Source: Brachybacterium sacelli (GTDB taxonomy: Bacteria; Actinomycetota; Actinomycetes; Actinomycetales; Dermabacteraceae). Taken from it: a stretch of 64,000 bases of DNA. The translations under genes were made by a program, and so were the position numbers. Location: assembly GCF_017876545.1 (NCBI RefSeq), contig NZ_JAGIOD010000001.1:1736001-1800000 (forward strand). The letters are read 5' to 3'. Below the pieces are notes generated by a model that saw nothing but the letters and a program-made list of their open reading frames with translations, was not told the DNA's origin and ran no database searches. Of the stretch, positions 32,722-40,767 are shown one piece after another (the stretch's first letter is position 1; each line of letters opens with the position of its first letter).

Positions 32722-34344
32722 ATGACGCTGGAAGAGCACGACGCTGACCCCGGCCACGGAGGTGGCGCCGATCCCGAGCTGCTGCTCGAGGTCCGAGGAG
32801 CGGTCAAGAAGTTCCCGGGAGTACGGGCCCTGTCGCAGATGGATCTCGACCTGCGCGCGGGCGAGGTCCTCGCCCTCGTGGGCGAGAACGGCGCAGGGAA
32901 GTCCACCCTCATGAAACTGCTGGCCGGGGTGTACTCCCCGGACGCCGGCACGTACCGGTACCTGGGGCGGCCGCTGACGGTGAACGGTCCGCGCGACGCG
33001 GCGGAGCAAGGGCTCGCGATCATCCATCAGGAGCTGAACCTGATGTCGACCCTGACGGTCGCCGAGAACATCTACCTCGGACGCGAGCCAGCCGTCGCCC
33101 GCTTCCTCACCCGCCCCACCCGCCTCAGGGCGCAGGCGCAGGAGCTGCTCGACCGGCTCGGCATGAACCTGGACCCGATGGCGGAGGTCAGCACCTTGTC
33201 CGTCGCCCAGCAGCAGATGGTCGAGATCGCCAAGGCGCTGTCCTACGACGCCCGCGTGCTGATCATGGACGAGCCCACCGCGGCGCTGAACGAGCGGGAG
33301 ACGGAGTCCCTGCACGAGCTGATCCGTCGATTCATCACGCCCACCACCGGGGTCATCTACATCTCCCACCGCATGGAGGAGCTGAGGCGCATCGCCGATC
33401 GGGTCCAGGTGATCCGGGACGGGGAGTACGTCGACAGCCTGCCGATGGCGGAGGCCACGCTGGAGGACGTCATCACCAAGATGGTCGGTCGCAGCGTGGA
33501 CACCGGGACCGGACCCCGCGACGTCCGCACCGGGCGGCCCGTGATCCTCGAGGTCCACGGGCTGCGCAGCGAGCCACGGGTCAAGGAGGCGACCTTCGAC
33601 CTGCACGAGGGAGAGATCCTCGGTCTCGCCGGGCTGATGGGGGCCGGGCGCACCGAGACCGCTCGCGCGCTGATCGGATCGCTCCCGCGCCAGGCGGGGA
33701 CCGTGAGCTACCGCGGCCGCCCCGTCCAGTTCCGCAGCCCCGCCCATGCTGCCCGGCTCGGGATCGGATACCTCTCCGAGGACCGCAAGCAGCTCGGGCT
33801 GCTGCTGGACCACTCCGTCCAGCGCAACATGGAGCTGTCCGCGCTGTCGGACCGCTTCCAGACGGCAGGCTTCGTCCAGGACCGCGCCTCCCACGACGCC
33901 GTCGTCGACCAGAGCCGGCAGCTGCGGGTGAAGACGCCCGACGTCGCACAGCTGGTCAAGAACCTCTCCGGGGGCACCCAGCAGAAGGTCGTGATCGGCC
34001 GCTGGCTGCTGAAGGACTGCGACGTGCTGATCTTCGACGAACCGACCCGCGGCATCGACGTCGGCGCGAAGGAGGAGATCTACGAGCTCATCGACGAGCT
34101 CGCCGCCGCCGGGAAGTCGATCATCATGATCTCCTCCGACCTGCCCGAGGTGCTGCGGATGTCCCACCGAATCGCCGTGATGAGCGAGGGCCGGATCACC
34201 GGCGTCCTCGGCGCGGCCGAGGCCGATCAGGAATCGATCATGGCGCTCGCCACCGCCGAGACCGAAGCCGCCGTGTCCACCGACGTGACGCGCGATGAGC
34301 GCACCGACAGCATCCCCACCGATGACAGAACAGGTGAACAATGA
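32722..34344 (+). CDS. Ribose/furanose-type ABC transporter, double ATPase subunit
   Basis: A 540-residue protein with two ATP-binding cassettes, as in RbsA, XylG and YtfR. The first Walker A is GENGAGKST (residues 54-62) with signature LSVAQQQMVEIAKAL; the second has the degenerate Walker A (GLMGAGRTETAR) and signature LSGGTQQKVVIGRW, the usual asymmetry. Walker B regions are LIMDEPTAAL and LIFDEPTRGID. It energises import of a pentose or furanose sugar by the next two subunits, in one overlapping operon with them. Confidence 0.92.
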   Translation: MTLEEHDADPGHGGGADPELLLEVRGAVKKFPGVRALSQMDLDLRAGEVLALVGENGAGKSTLMKLLAGVYSPDAGTYRYLGRPLTVNGPRDAAEQGLAIIHQELNLMSTLTVAENIYLGREPAVARFLTRPTRLRAQAQELLDRLGMNLDPMAEVSTLSVAQQQMVEIAKALSYDARVLIMDEPTAALNERETESLHELIRRFITPTTGVIYISHRMEELRRIADRVQVIRDGEYVDSLPMAEATLEDVITKMVGRSVDTGTGPRDVRTGRPVILEVHGLRSEPRVKEATFDLHEGEILGLAGLMGAGRTETARALIGSLPRQAGTVSYRGRPVQFRSPAHAARLGIGYLSEDRKQLGLLLDHSVQRNMELSALSDRFQTAGFVQDRASHDAVVDQSRQLRVKTPDVAQLVKNLSGGTQQKVVIGRWLLKDCDVLIFDEPTRGIDVGAKEEIYELIDELAAAGKSIIMISSDLPEVLRMSHRIAVMSEGRITGVLGAAEADQESIMALATAETEAAVSTDVTRDERTDSIPTDDRTGEQ

Positions 34345-35351
34345 GCACGACCACCACCGCGACCGCCGCCGACCAGGAGCGGCAGAGCGCACGGCGCGGA
34401 CCCTCCTGGCGCAGTCGCCTGCAGCAGATGCTCGCGGCCGGGACCCTGGTCCTGATCTTCATCGCCTTCTCCATCGCGAGTCCCGAGATCTTCCCGACCT
34501 GGGGAAACATCGTCACGATCCTCTATTCGACCGTGGTGATCGGGCTTCTGGCCCTGGGGGCCACCTTCGTCATCACCACCGCCGGGATCGACCTGTCCGT
34601 CGGCACGGCGATGGCGCTCTGCGCCGTCATGAGCGGGTTGTTCATCGTCAACTGGGGCCTGCCCGTCCCCGTCGGCATCCTGCTGGCGATTCTGTTCGGA
34701 GGGCTCGTGGGACTGGTCAACGGGATCAACGTGGCGATCCTGGACCTGCCGCCGTTCATCGCGACCCTCGCAATGATGATGGTGGCCGGAGGGCTGGCCC
34801 TGGTGTTCTCCGGAGCCGCCCCGATCTACTTCGAGGCCCCCTCGTACATGTGGGTCTCCACCGGCAGCCTCATCCCGTCCGTGCCCAATGCCGTGCTGGT
34901 GCTGCTGGTCGGCGCCGTGATCGCCGCGGTGCTGATGTCCCGCACCGTGCTGGGGCGGTACACCATGGCCATCGGGGCGAACCGGGAGGCCGCCGAGCTC
35001 GCCGGGGTCGGCGTCACCAAGTGGCTGATGATCGTCTACACGGTCGGCGGCCTGTTCACGGGCCTGGCCGGCGTCATGATCTCCGCACGGCTCGGATCGG
35101 CCCAGCCGGCCACCGGCATGGGTTACGAGCTGGACGCGATCGCCGCCGTGGTGATCGGTGGGACCTCGCTCTCGGGCGGACGCGGCACCATCGTCGGCAC
35201 GATGATCGGTGCGCTGATCATCTCCACGCTCACCAACGGCCTGCAGATCCTGTCGATCCCCCAGGAGTGGCAGGACGTCCTGCTGGGGGCGGTGATCCTG
35301 GTGGCCGTGTTCATCGACCGGCTGCGCAAGCGCTCGGGACGCACCTCATGA
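34341..35351 (+). CDS. Ribose/furanose-type ABC transporter, permease subunit
   Basis: A 336-residue permease of the RbsC/YtfT group with about nine hydrophobic segments. TTAGIDLSVGTAMALC, GLVNGINVAILDLPPFIATLA and AIGANREAAELAGV are the typical conserved blocks. ATGA overlap with the ATPase gene and with the binding-protein gene. A furanose preference is possible from the neighbourhood but not provable from sequence. Confidence 0.92.
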   Translation: MSTTTTATAADQERQSARRGPSWRSRLQQMLAAGTLVLIFIAFSIASPEIFPTWGNIVTILYSTVVIGLLALGATFVITTAGIDLSVGTAMALCAVMSGLFIVNWGLPVPVGILLAILFGGLVGLVNGINVAILDLPPFIATLAMMMVAGGLALVFSGAAPIYFEAPSYMWVSTGSLIPSVPNAVLVLLVGAVIAAVLMSRTVLGRYTMAIGANREAAELAGVGVTKWLMIVYTVGGLFTGLAGVMISARLGSAQPATGMGYELDAIAAVVIGGTSLSGGRGTIVGTMIGALIISTLTNGLQILSIPQEWQDVLLGAVILVAVFIDRLRKRSGRTS

Positions 35352-36304
35352 TCGCCGCTCGCCGTACCGTCCTCACGGCGGCGGCCGCGACCCTGCTGCT
35401 GCCCGTCGCCGCCTGCACTGGGCGATCGCAGGAGGACGCCCTGCACGTCGCGATCGTCTCCAAGGGCTTCCAGCAGCAGTTCTGGCAGGCGGTCAAGAAG
35501 GGGGCCGACGCCGAGGCCGAGGCCCACGACGTGGTGCTCACCTTCGAAGGCCCGCCCACCGAGACTGACATCGAAGCGCAGATCACGATGCTGCAGAACA
35601 CCGTCACCCGTCATCCCGACGGGCTCGCGCTCGCGGCGCTGGACTCCCGGGCCGCGGCCCGTGCGCTCCAGGAGGCCCAGGCCAAAGGGATCCCGATCGT
35701 CGCCTTCGACTCCGGGGTGGAATCCGACATCCCCGTCTCCACCGTCGCGACCGACAACGCGGCGGCCGCCCGCGAGGCCGGCAAGCACATGGCCGAGCTG
35801 GTCGGCGGCGAGGGGCAGGTGGGGGTGATCGCCCACGACCAGGTCTCCCTCTCGGGCACCGACCGGCGCGACGGCTTCATCGCCGGGATCGAGGAGTTCG
35901 GCCCGCAGATCGAACTGCTGCCCACCCAGTACGGGGAGGGCGACCAGGCGGTCACGGCGAACATCGCCCGCGCTATGGTCTCCGCGAACCCGGAGCTGAA
36001 GGGGCTGTTCGGCACCAACGAGGGTTCGGCGATCGGCATCCTCCGCGGGGTCCAGGAGTCCGGACGCGACGACCTCGCGGTGGTCGGCTTCGACTCGGGG
36101 AGAGCCCAGGTCGAGGCGATCCGGGACGGCGAGATGGCCGGGGCCGTCACCCAGAACCCGGTCGCCATGGGGCGCATCACGGTGCAGACCGTACTGGCCG
36201 CGATCCGCGACGCGCAGGTCGAGCCGATGATCGACACCGGCTTCCTCTGGTACGACGCCGACAACCTCGCCTCCGACGAGGTCCAGGAGGCCATCTACCT
36301 CTAG
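35348..36304 (+). CDS. Ribose/furanose-type ABC transporter, substrate-binding lipoprotein
   Basis: A 318-residue periplasmic-binding protein of the RbsB/YtfQ fold anchored as a lipoprotein: the lipobox is LPVAAC with Cys23. Two-lobed type I fold (HVAIVSKGFQQQFWQAVKKGA, GIPIVAFDSGVESDIP, VGFDSGRAQVEAIRDGEMAG). It captures the sugar for the two preceding subunits. The sugar specificity is not certain; YtfQ-type proteins bind furanoses. Confidence 0.9.
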   Translation: MIAARRTVLTAAAATLLLPVAACTGRSQEDALHVAIVSKGFQQQFWQAVKKGADAEAEAHDVVLTFEGPPTETDIEAQITMLQNTVTRHPDGLALAALDSRAAARALQEAQAKGIPIVAFDSGVESDIPVSTVATDNAAAAREAGKHMAELVGGEGQVGVIAHDQVSLSGTDRRDGFIAGIEEFGPQIELLPTQYGEGDQAVTANIARAMVSANPELKGLFGTNEGSAIGILRGVQESGRDDLAVVGFDSGRAQVEAIRDGEMAGAVTQNPVAMGRITVQTVLAAIRDAQVEPMIDTGFLWYDADNLASDEVQEAIYL

Positions 36305-36314
36305 GTCGACGGCC

Positions 36315-37091
36315 TCACCCGTCCCCGTGGACCAGGTGCCCCGTCTCGGCCCCGCGGAAGACGGGGACGACGAAACGGCTGCGGTCCCCACGGTGCAGCG
36401 CCACGACATGCTCGATCGGCCGCCCTCGCTCGTCGGCGGTGGTGCTGGTCATCCGCAGCACCGGGCGCTGCGGGCCCAGGTGCAGCAGCCGTCCCTCGCG
36501 CTCGTCGGTCAGGGCCGCCTCCACCGCGCGCTCGCCGCTGACCGCCCGCACCCCGTGCTCCTCGAGCACCTGGTACAGGGAAGCGATGGCCAGGTCGGCG
36601 CCGTCGAGCAGGCGGCCCAGGCGCGGGGGCAGCCAGGTGGCCGAGAGCGACCACGGCTCCCCGTCGACGTGGCGCAGCCGCTCCAGGACGGTCGCGTCCT
36701 CCTGGGGCGCGAGCCCCAGCTGCCCGGCCACCTGCGACGGGGCGGGCACGGTCTCGTGGCGCAGCACGTCGCCCGTGACCTCCCCGCCCTGCGCGGCCAT
36801 CTCCTCGCGCAGGCCCCGCAGGCGCGAGGCAGGGAGCTCGGAGCTCCTGCCGGGCGCGACGTACGTCCCCTTGCCCTTGATGCGCACGATCACGCCCTCG
36901 TGCTCGAGCATCCCCAGCGCCTGCCGCACCACGGTGCGGGAGACCGCATGGATCTCGCACAGCCGGTGCTCCCCGGGCAGCGGATCGCCCGCCGCCAGCG
37001 TGCCGTCCTCGATGCTGCGCCGCAGCGAGCGCTGCAGCTGGTCGTACAGGGGCGGCGCGGACCGGCGCTCCCGCGGGGGAGGGCCGCTCAT
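36315..37091 (-). CDS. GntR family regulator, HutC/UTRA type
   Basis: A 258-residue GntR regulator. Winged helix at about 14-82 (PLPGEHRLCEIHAVSRTVVRQ, MLEHEGVIVRIKGKGTYVAP given as two pieces) and a UTRA effector domain at about 95-250 that recognises phosphorylated sugars or related molecules. It is transcribed with the ribokinase-like gene (ATGA overlap) and is convergent with the ABC operon. It could sense a sugar phosphate and control the ribokinase or the adjacent transaldolase operon. Confidence 0.88.
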   Translation of the reverse strand: MSGPPPRERRSAPPLYDQLQRSLRRSIEDGTLAAGDPLPGEHRLCEIHAVSRTVVRQALGMLEHEGVIVRIKGKGTYVAPGRSSELPASRLRGLREEMAAQGGEVTGDVLRHETVPAPSQVAGQLGLAPQEDATVLERLRHVDGEPWSLSATWLPPRLGRLLDGADLAIASLYQVLEEHGVRAVSGERAVEAALTDEREGRLLHLGPQRPVLRMTSTTADERGRPIEHVVALHRGDRSRFVVPVFRGAETGHLVHGDG

Positions 37092-38092
37092 GGATGATCG
37101 CCCTCGTCCCCTCCGCTCCCGTCGGCCGGATCCTGGGTGCCTGCGAGCGTCGCGAGGTGGGCGTCGACCTCGGCGGCGCGGGGCAGGCTGGGGGAGGCGC
37201 CCCGACGGGTGACCGCGAGCGCCCCGGCGGCCCCGGCGCGGTTGATCGCGCGGGGAAGGTCCTCGCCCGCGGCCAGGGAGGCTGCCAGGTAGCCGGCGAA
37301 GGCGTCGCCGGCCGCGGTGGTGTCGACGACCTCGACCCGATGAGCCGGGACGTGCCGGACGCTGCCGGTGCCCACCAGCACGCAGCCGGCGCCGGCCATC
37401 GTGATCAGGGCATGAGTGACACCGCGGTCGAGGAACCACTGCCCGGCCTGCACGGCGGCTTCGCGCGAGTCGACCTCGATCCCGGTCAGCAGCGAGGCCT
37501 CGGTCTCGTTGGGGGTGACCACGTCCACCAGCGGCCAGATCGACTCCTCGAGGTCGTGGGCGGGGGCGGGGTCCAGGACCACCGTGAGGCCCTTGTCGTG
37601 GGCACCGCGGATCGCGTGCATGGTCAGGGCGAAGGGGATCTCGAGCTGGGTCAGCAGCACCTCGCTGGTGGGGGCGAGTTCCTCCAGCGCGGAGTCGATC
37701 TGCTCCGCGGTGAGCTCGGCGTTGGCCAGCGGCACCATGACGATGTCGTTCTCGCCGGAGGCGTCGACCCGGATGTGGGCGACGCCCGTCTGCCCCGGGA
37801 CCTCGCGCAGGTGGCCGATGTCCACGCCGGCGTCGGTGAGGCCCTGGCGCACCAGCGGCGCGAAGAGGTCCTCGCCCACGCAGCCGACGAAGCGGATCGG
37901 GGCACCGGCGCGTCCCGCGGCCACCGCCTGGTTGGCGCCCTTGCCGCCGAGCACCAGGGTGAAGGCGTCGCCCAGGAAGGTCTCCCCGGGGCGGGGGAGA
38001 CGCGAGGAGAAGGTGGTGACGTCCATGGTCACCGAGCCGATGACCAGCACTCCAGTGGCATCGTGCGGGGGTCGGGAATCCTGTGCGGTCAA
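37088..38092 (-). CDS. Ribokinase-like PfkB-family sugar kinase
   Basis: A 334-residue PfkB-family kinase closely resembling ribokinase. GGKGANQAVAA (residues 49-59) is the substrate-binding motif and VDTTAAGDAFAGYLA holds the catalytic aspartate; NEVLLTQLEIPFALT and PNETEASLLTG are also typical. It phosphorylates a pentose at C5; with the isomerase elsewhere in this locus, D-ribulose or D-arabinose derivatives are possible alongside D-ribose. The 97-base gap upstream to the transaldolase gene holds divergent promoters. Confidence 0.88.
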   Translation of the reverse strand: MTAQDSRPPHDATGVLVIGSVTMDVTTFSSRLPRPGETFLGDAFTLVLGGKGANQAVAAGRAGAPIRFVGCVGEDLFAPLVRQGLTDAGVDIGHLREVPGQTGVAHIRVDASGENDIVMVPLANAELTAEQIDSALEELAPTSEVLLTQLEIPFALTMHAIRGAHDKGLTVVLDPAPAHDLEESIWPLVDVVTPNETEASLLTGIEVDSREAAVQAGQWFLDRGVTHALITMAGAGCVLVGTGSVRHVPAHRVEVVDTTAAGDAFAGYLAASLAAGEDLPRAINRAGAAGALAVTRRGASPSLPRAAEVDAHLATLAGTQDPADGSGGDEGDHP

Positions 38093-38117
38093 GGTGCGCT
38101 CCGTTCCGGCGGGTTCG

Positions 38118-38146
38118 TTGACACGCCGTCCAGCCTGTCATTACAT
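38118..38146 (+). promoter_or_regulatory. Promoter of the transaldolase-mutarotase-NamZ-NagZ operon
   Basis: TTGACA at 38118-38123 and TTACAT at 38141-38146 with a 17-base spacer. The sequence TCATTACATTAACCGG around the -10 is a possible GntR-type site, because the GntR gene is next to it. No copy of the LacI-type box was seen here. Confidence 0.65.
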
Positions 38147-38189
38147 TAACCGGACCCGGTGCGATGAGGACCGTGAGGAGCATTTCTCG

Positions 38190-38879
38190 GTGAGGACGCC
38201 ACGCCTGTTCGTCGACTCCGCGGACACGGCCGCCGTCGCGCCGCTGTTGCGCGACTCCCTCGTCCACGGCGTCACCACGAACCCGACCATCCTGGATCGG
38301 GCCGGGCGCAGCGCCGGCGAGATCCCGGCGCTGTACGCCGAATGGGAACGGCTCGGAGCCCGGGAGATCTTCGTCCAGGCCTGGGGAGCGGACCGCGAGG
38401 CCACCGAGCACCGTGCTCGCCAGATCCTCGACCTCGGGGAGCGGGCCGTGGTCAAGATCGTCGCCACCGCCGAGGGATTCGCCCTCGCCGCAGCCCTCTC
38501 CCGCGAGGGCGCGCCCGTGCTGCTGACGGGGGTGTACACCGTCGCGCAGGCGCTCGCCGCCGCCTCCAGCTCGGTGCGCTACATCGCCCCGTACCTCGGG
38601 CGCATGCGCGATGCCCGGATCGGCGGCGTCGAGGAGATCGCGCGGATGCAGGAGATCGTCGGCGGCGCGGGCACCGAGGTGCTCGCCGCCTCCCTGCGCT
38701 CCCCGCGGGATGTGGTCGACCTGGTCGCCCGCGGCATCACCGCCGTCACCGCCTCCCCGGAGGTGCTCGCGGCGATGCTCGTGAGCGAGGCGACCGACGG
38801 CGCGGCCGATGCCTTCGAATCCGCCGACAGCCTGCGGGACGCCCCTGAGCTCCTGCCGCCGGTACCCGGCATCCCCTGA
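38190..38879 (+). CDS. Transaldolase/fructose-6-phosphate aldolase-like protein
   Basis: A 229-residue class I aldolase of the short transaldolase/FSA group. RLFVDSADT (residues 5-13), VTTNPTILDR (28-37) and the Schiff-base lysine Lys89 (AVVKIVATAEG) are intact. It would interconvert dihydroxyacetone-type and aldehyde sugars, a sensible end of a pentulose-phosphate pathway. It begins with GTG at 38190 after GTGAGGAG; it is the first gene of an operon with the mutarotase and two wall-glycan glycosidases. Confidence 0.85.
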   Translation: MRTPRLFVDSADTAAVAPLLRDSLVHGVTTNPTILDRAGRSAGEIPALYAEWERLGAREIFVQAWGADREATEHRARQILDLGERAVVKIVATAEGFALAAALSREGAPVLLTGVYTVAQALAAASSSVRYIAPYLGRMRDARIGGVEEIARMQEIVGGAGTEVLAASLRSPRDVVDLVARGITAVTASPEVLAAMLVSEATDGAADAFESADSLRDAPELLPPVPGIP

Positions 38880-38908
38880 TCCCCCCTGCTCCCGGAAGGA
38901 ACCCCCAC

Positions 38909-39331
38909 ATGCTCCACGGCATCGATCCCCTGCTCAGCGGTGACCTGCTGCGGATCCTCGACCACATGGGTCACGCCGACACCGTGCTGATCGCCGACGC
39001 GCACTACCCCTCGCACGCGATGGGCGTGACGGTGATCGACCTGGCCACGACGTCCCCGGAGGCGGTGCGCGCGATCCGCACCGTCCTGCCCGTGGACATG
39101 TATGCGGAGCCCTCGGTCACGCTCATGACCCCGGAGCCCGGCACCGGGGAGGAGGTCCAGGCCCAGCTGCAGGAGGCGGCGGCCGCCCGCGCCGATCGCC
39201 GGGAATGGATCGACCGCTTCGACTTCTACGAGCGGGGGCGCGAGGTCTTCGCCGTCGTGCGCACCCTGGAGACCCGCAAGTACGGCTGCCTCATGCTGCG
39301 CAAGGGAGTGGTCGGCGACGACGAGAGCTGA
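38909..39331 (+). CDS. RbsD/FucU-family sugar mutarotase
   Basis: A 140-residue mutarotase that equilibrates the anomeric forms of a reducing sugar. DHMGHADTVLIADAHYP with conserved His22 is the RbsD/FucU active-site block; KYGCLMLRKGV is the C-terminal motif typical of FucU, so FucU-like rather than RbsD-like. FucU acts on L-fucose and also on D-arabinose-type sugars. That fits the fucose/D-arabinose-isomerase-like protein at 57.1 kb. Confidence 0.85.
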   Translation: MLHGIDPLLSGDLLRILDHMGHADTVLIADAHYPSHAMGVTVIDLATTSPEAVRAIRTVLPVDMYAEPSVTLMTPEPGTGEEVQAQLQEAAAARADRREWIDRFDFYERGREVFAVVRTLETRKYGCLMLRKGVVGDDES

Positions 39332-39389
39332 GGTCTGAGATGCTTGCCGAGCACGCCTCGATCCGACGATGACGACGGAGGAATGCGCC

Positions 39390-40754
39390 GTGACGCACCC
39401 AGCACCCCAGCCCACGGACCACGACCAGGAGACGGACGCGGCTCGATCCGGCCGGCGGCGCGTCCTCGCCTCGCTCGGGGCACTGCCCGCCGGGGCGGTG
39501 CTGAGCTCCGCCGCCGGCGCCGCAGCCGCCCCCGCCGAGCGGGGAGACGGCAGGGGCGGAGGGCACGGCCGCTTCGCGCTCGGCGTGGAGAACCTCCTGC
39601 ACCCCCGTACGCTCACCAGGACGCTCGAGGGCGCGAAGGTCGGCCTGATCACCAACCCCACCGGCACCGACAGCTCGCTCGCCTCCACGATCGACCTGCT
39701 CCTCGAGAGCGAGGAGAAGGGCGGCTACACGCTGGTCGCCCTGTTCGGCCCCGAGCACGGCGTGCGCGGCGCCGAGCCCGCCGGCGGCGAGGTCGAGGAC
39801 TACATCGACGAGAAGACGGGACTGCCGGTGCGCTCCCTGTACGGCGAGACGCAGAAGCCGACCCCCGAGATGATCGCCGACGTCGACACCCTGATCGTCG
39901 ACATCCAGGACATCGGCTCCCGCTTCTACACCTACATCTGGACGCTCTACTACGCGATGGAGGCCGCCTCCGAGAACGGCAAGCGGCTCATCGTCCTGGA
40001 CCGCCCGAACCCCCTGGGCACCGACGCGGAGGGTTTCCTGCTGGAGCCGGCCCTGTCCTCCTTCGTCGGCCTCCAGGCGATCCCGCAGCGCCATGGCCTG
40101 ACCCTCGGCGAGCTCGCCCGCCTCTTCGACGGCGAGTTCCTGGGCGGCGCCGTGGATCTCGAGGTGATCGCCATGAGCGGCTACGACCCGGAGGATCCCC
40201 GTGACGCGGACCTGCCCTGGGTGCTGCCCTCGCCGAACGTCCCCACCCCCGACACCGCGCTCGCCTACGCCGGCACGGGACTGATCGAGGCGCTGAACAT
40301 CTCCGAGGGCCGCGGCACCACCACCCCGTTCCTGTGGTGCGGCGCCCCGTTCATCACCTTGGCGCAGGCCGAGGCGATCATCGCCGACCTCGAGGAGGCG
40401 AAGCTGCCCGGTCTCCTGGCCCGGCCCATGTTCGCCACCCCGACCACCTCCAAGCAGGCCGGCGAGTTCTGCGGCGGCCTCCAGCTGCACGTCACCGACG
40501 CCGGGGAGTACCAGGGCGTGCGCACCGGTGTGCACCTGCTCGCCGCCCTGTTCCGCCACGTCCCCGAGGTGGACTGGCGCGAGGGCGAGGAATGCCGCAG
40601 CCAGGACGACGTGTGCTGGATCGACAAGCTCTCCGGCACCAAGCGCACCCGCGCGATGCTCGAGGCCGGGGATCCTGCTGACGACATCGTCGAGGCCTGG
40701 CACGACGAGCTGGAGCAGTTCGTGCGCACCGCCCGCGAGTACCGGATCTACTGA
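39390..40754 (+). CDS. namZ: NamZ-type exo-beta-N-acetylmuramidase (DUF1343), Tat-exported
   Basis: A 454-residue protein of the DUF1343 family, whose characterised member NamZ of Bacillus subtilis cleaves MurNAc from the non-reducing end of peptidoglycan glycan fragments. Motifs LFGPEHGVRG and RFYTYIWTLYYAME with VLDRPNPLG are conserved. A twin-arginine signal (GRRRVLASLGALPAGAV, residues 21-37) exports it. I chose GTG 39390 rather than ATG 39369 because GGAGGA at 39377-39382 fits it. It is followed after 13 bases by NagZ; the two are expected to work alternately on glycan ends. Confidence 0.88.
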   Translation: MTHPAPQPTDHDQETDAARSGRRRVLASLGALPAGAVLSSAAGAAAAPAERGDGRGGGHGRFALGVENLLHPRTLTRTLEGAKVGLITNPTGTDSSLASTIDLLLESEEKGGYTLVALFGPEHGVRGAEPAGGEVEDYIDEKTGLPVRSLYGETQKPTPEMIADVDTLIVDIQDIGSRFYTYIWTLYYAMEAASENGKRLIVLDRPNPLGTDAEGFLLEPALSSFVGLQAIPQRHGLTLGELARLFDGEFLGGAVDLEVIAMSGYDPEDPRDADLPWVLPSPNVPTPDTALAYAGTGLIEALNISEGRGTTTPFLWCGAPFITLAQAEAIIADLEEAKLPGLLARPMFATPTTSKQAGEFCGGLQLHVTDAGEYQGVRTGVHLLAALFRHVPEVDWREGEECRSQDDVCWIDKLSGTKRTRAMLEAGDPADDIVEAWHDELEQFVRTAREYRIY

Positions 40755-40767
40755 GCAGGAGAGCCCG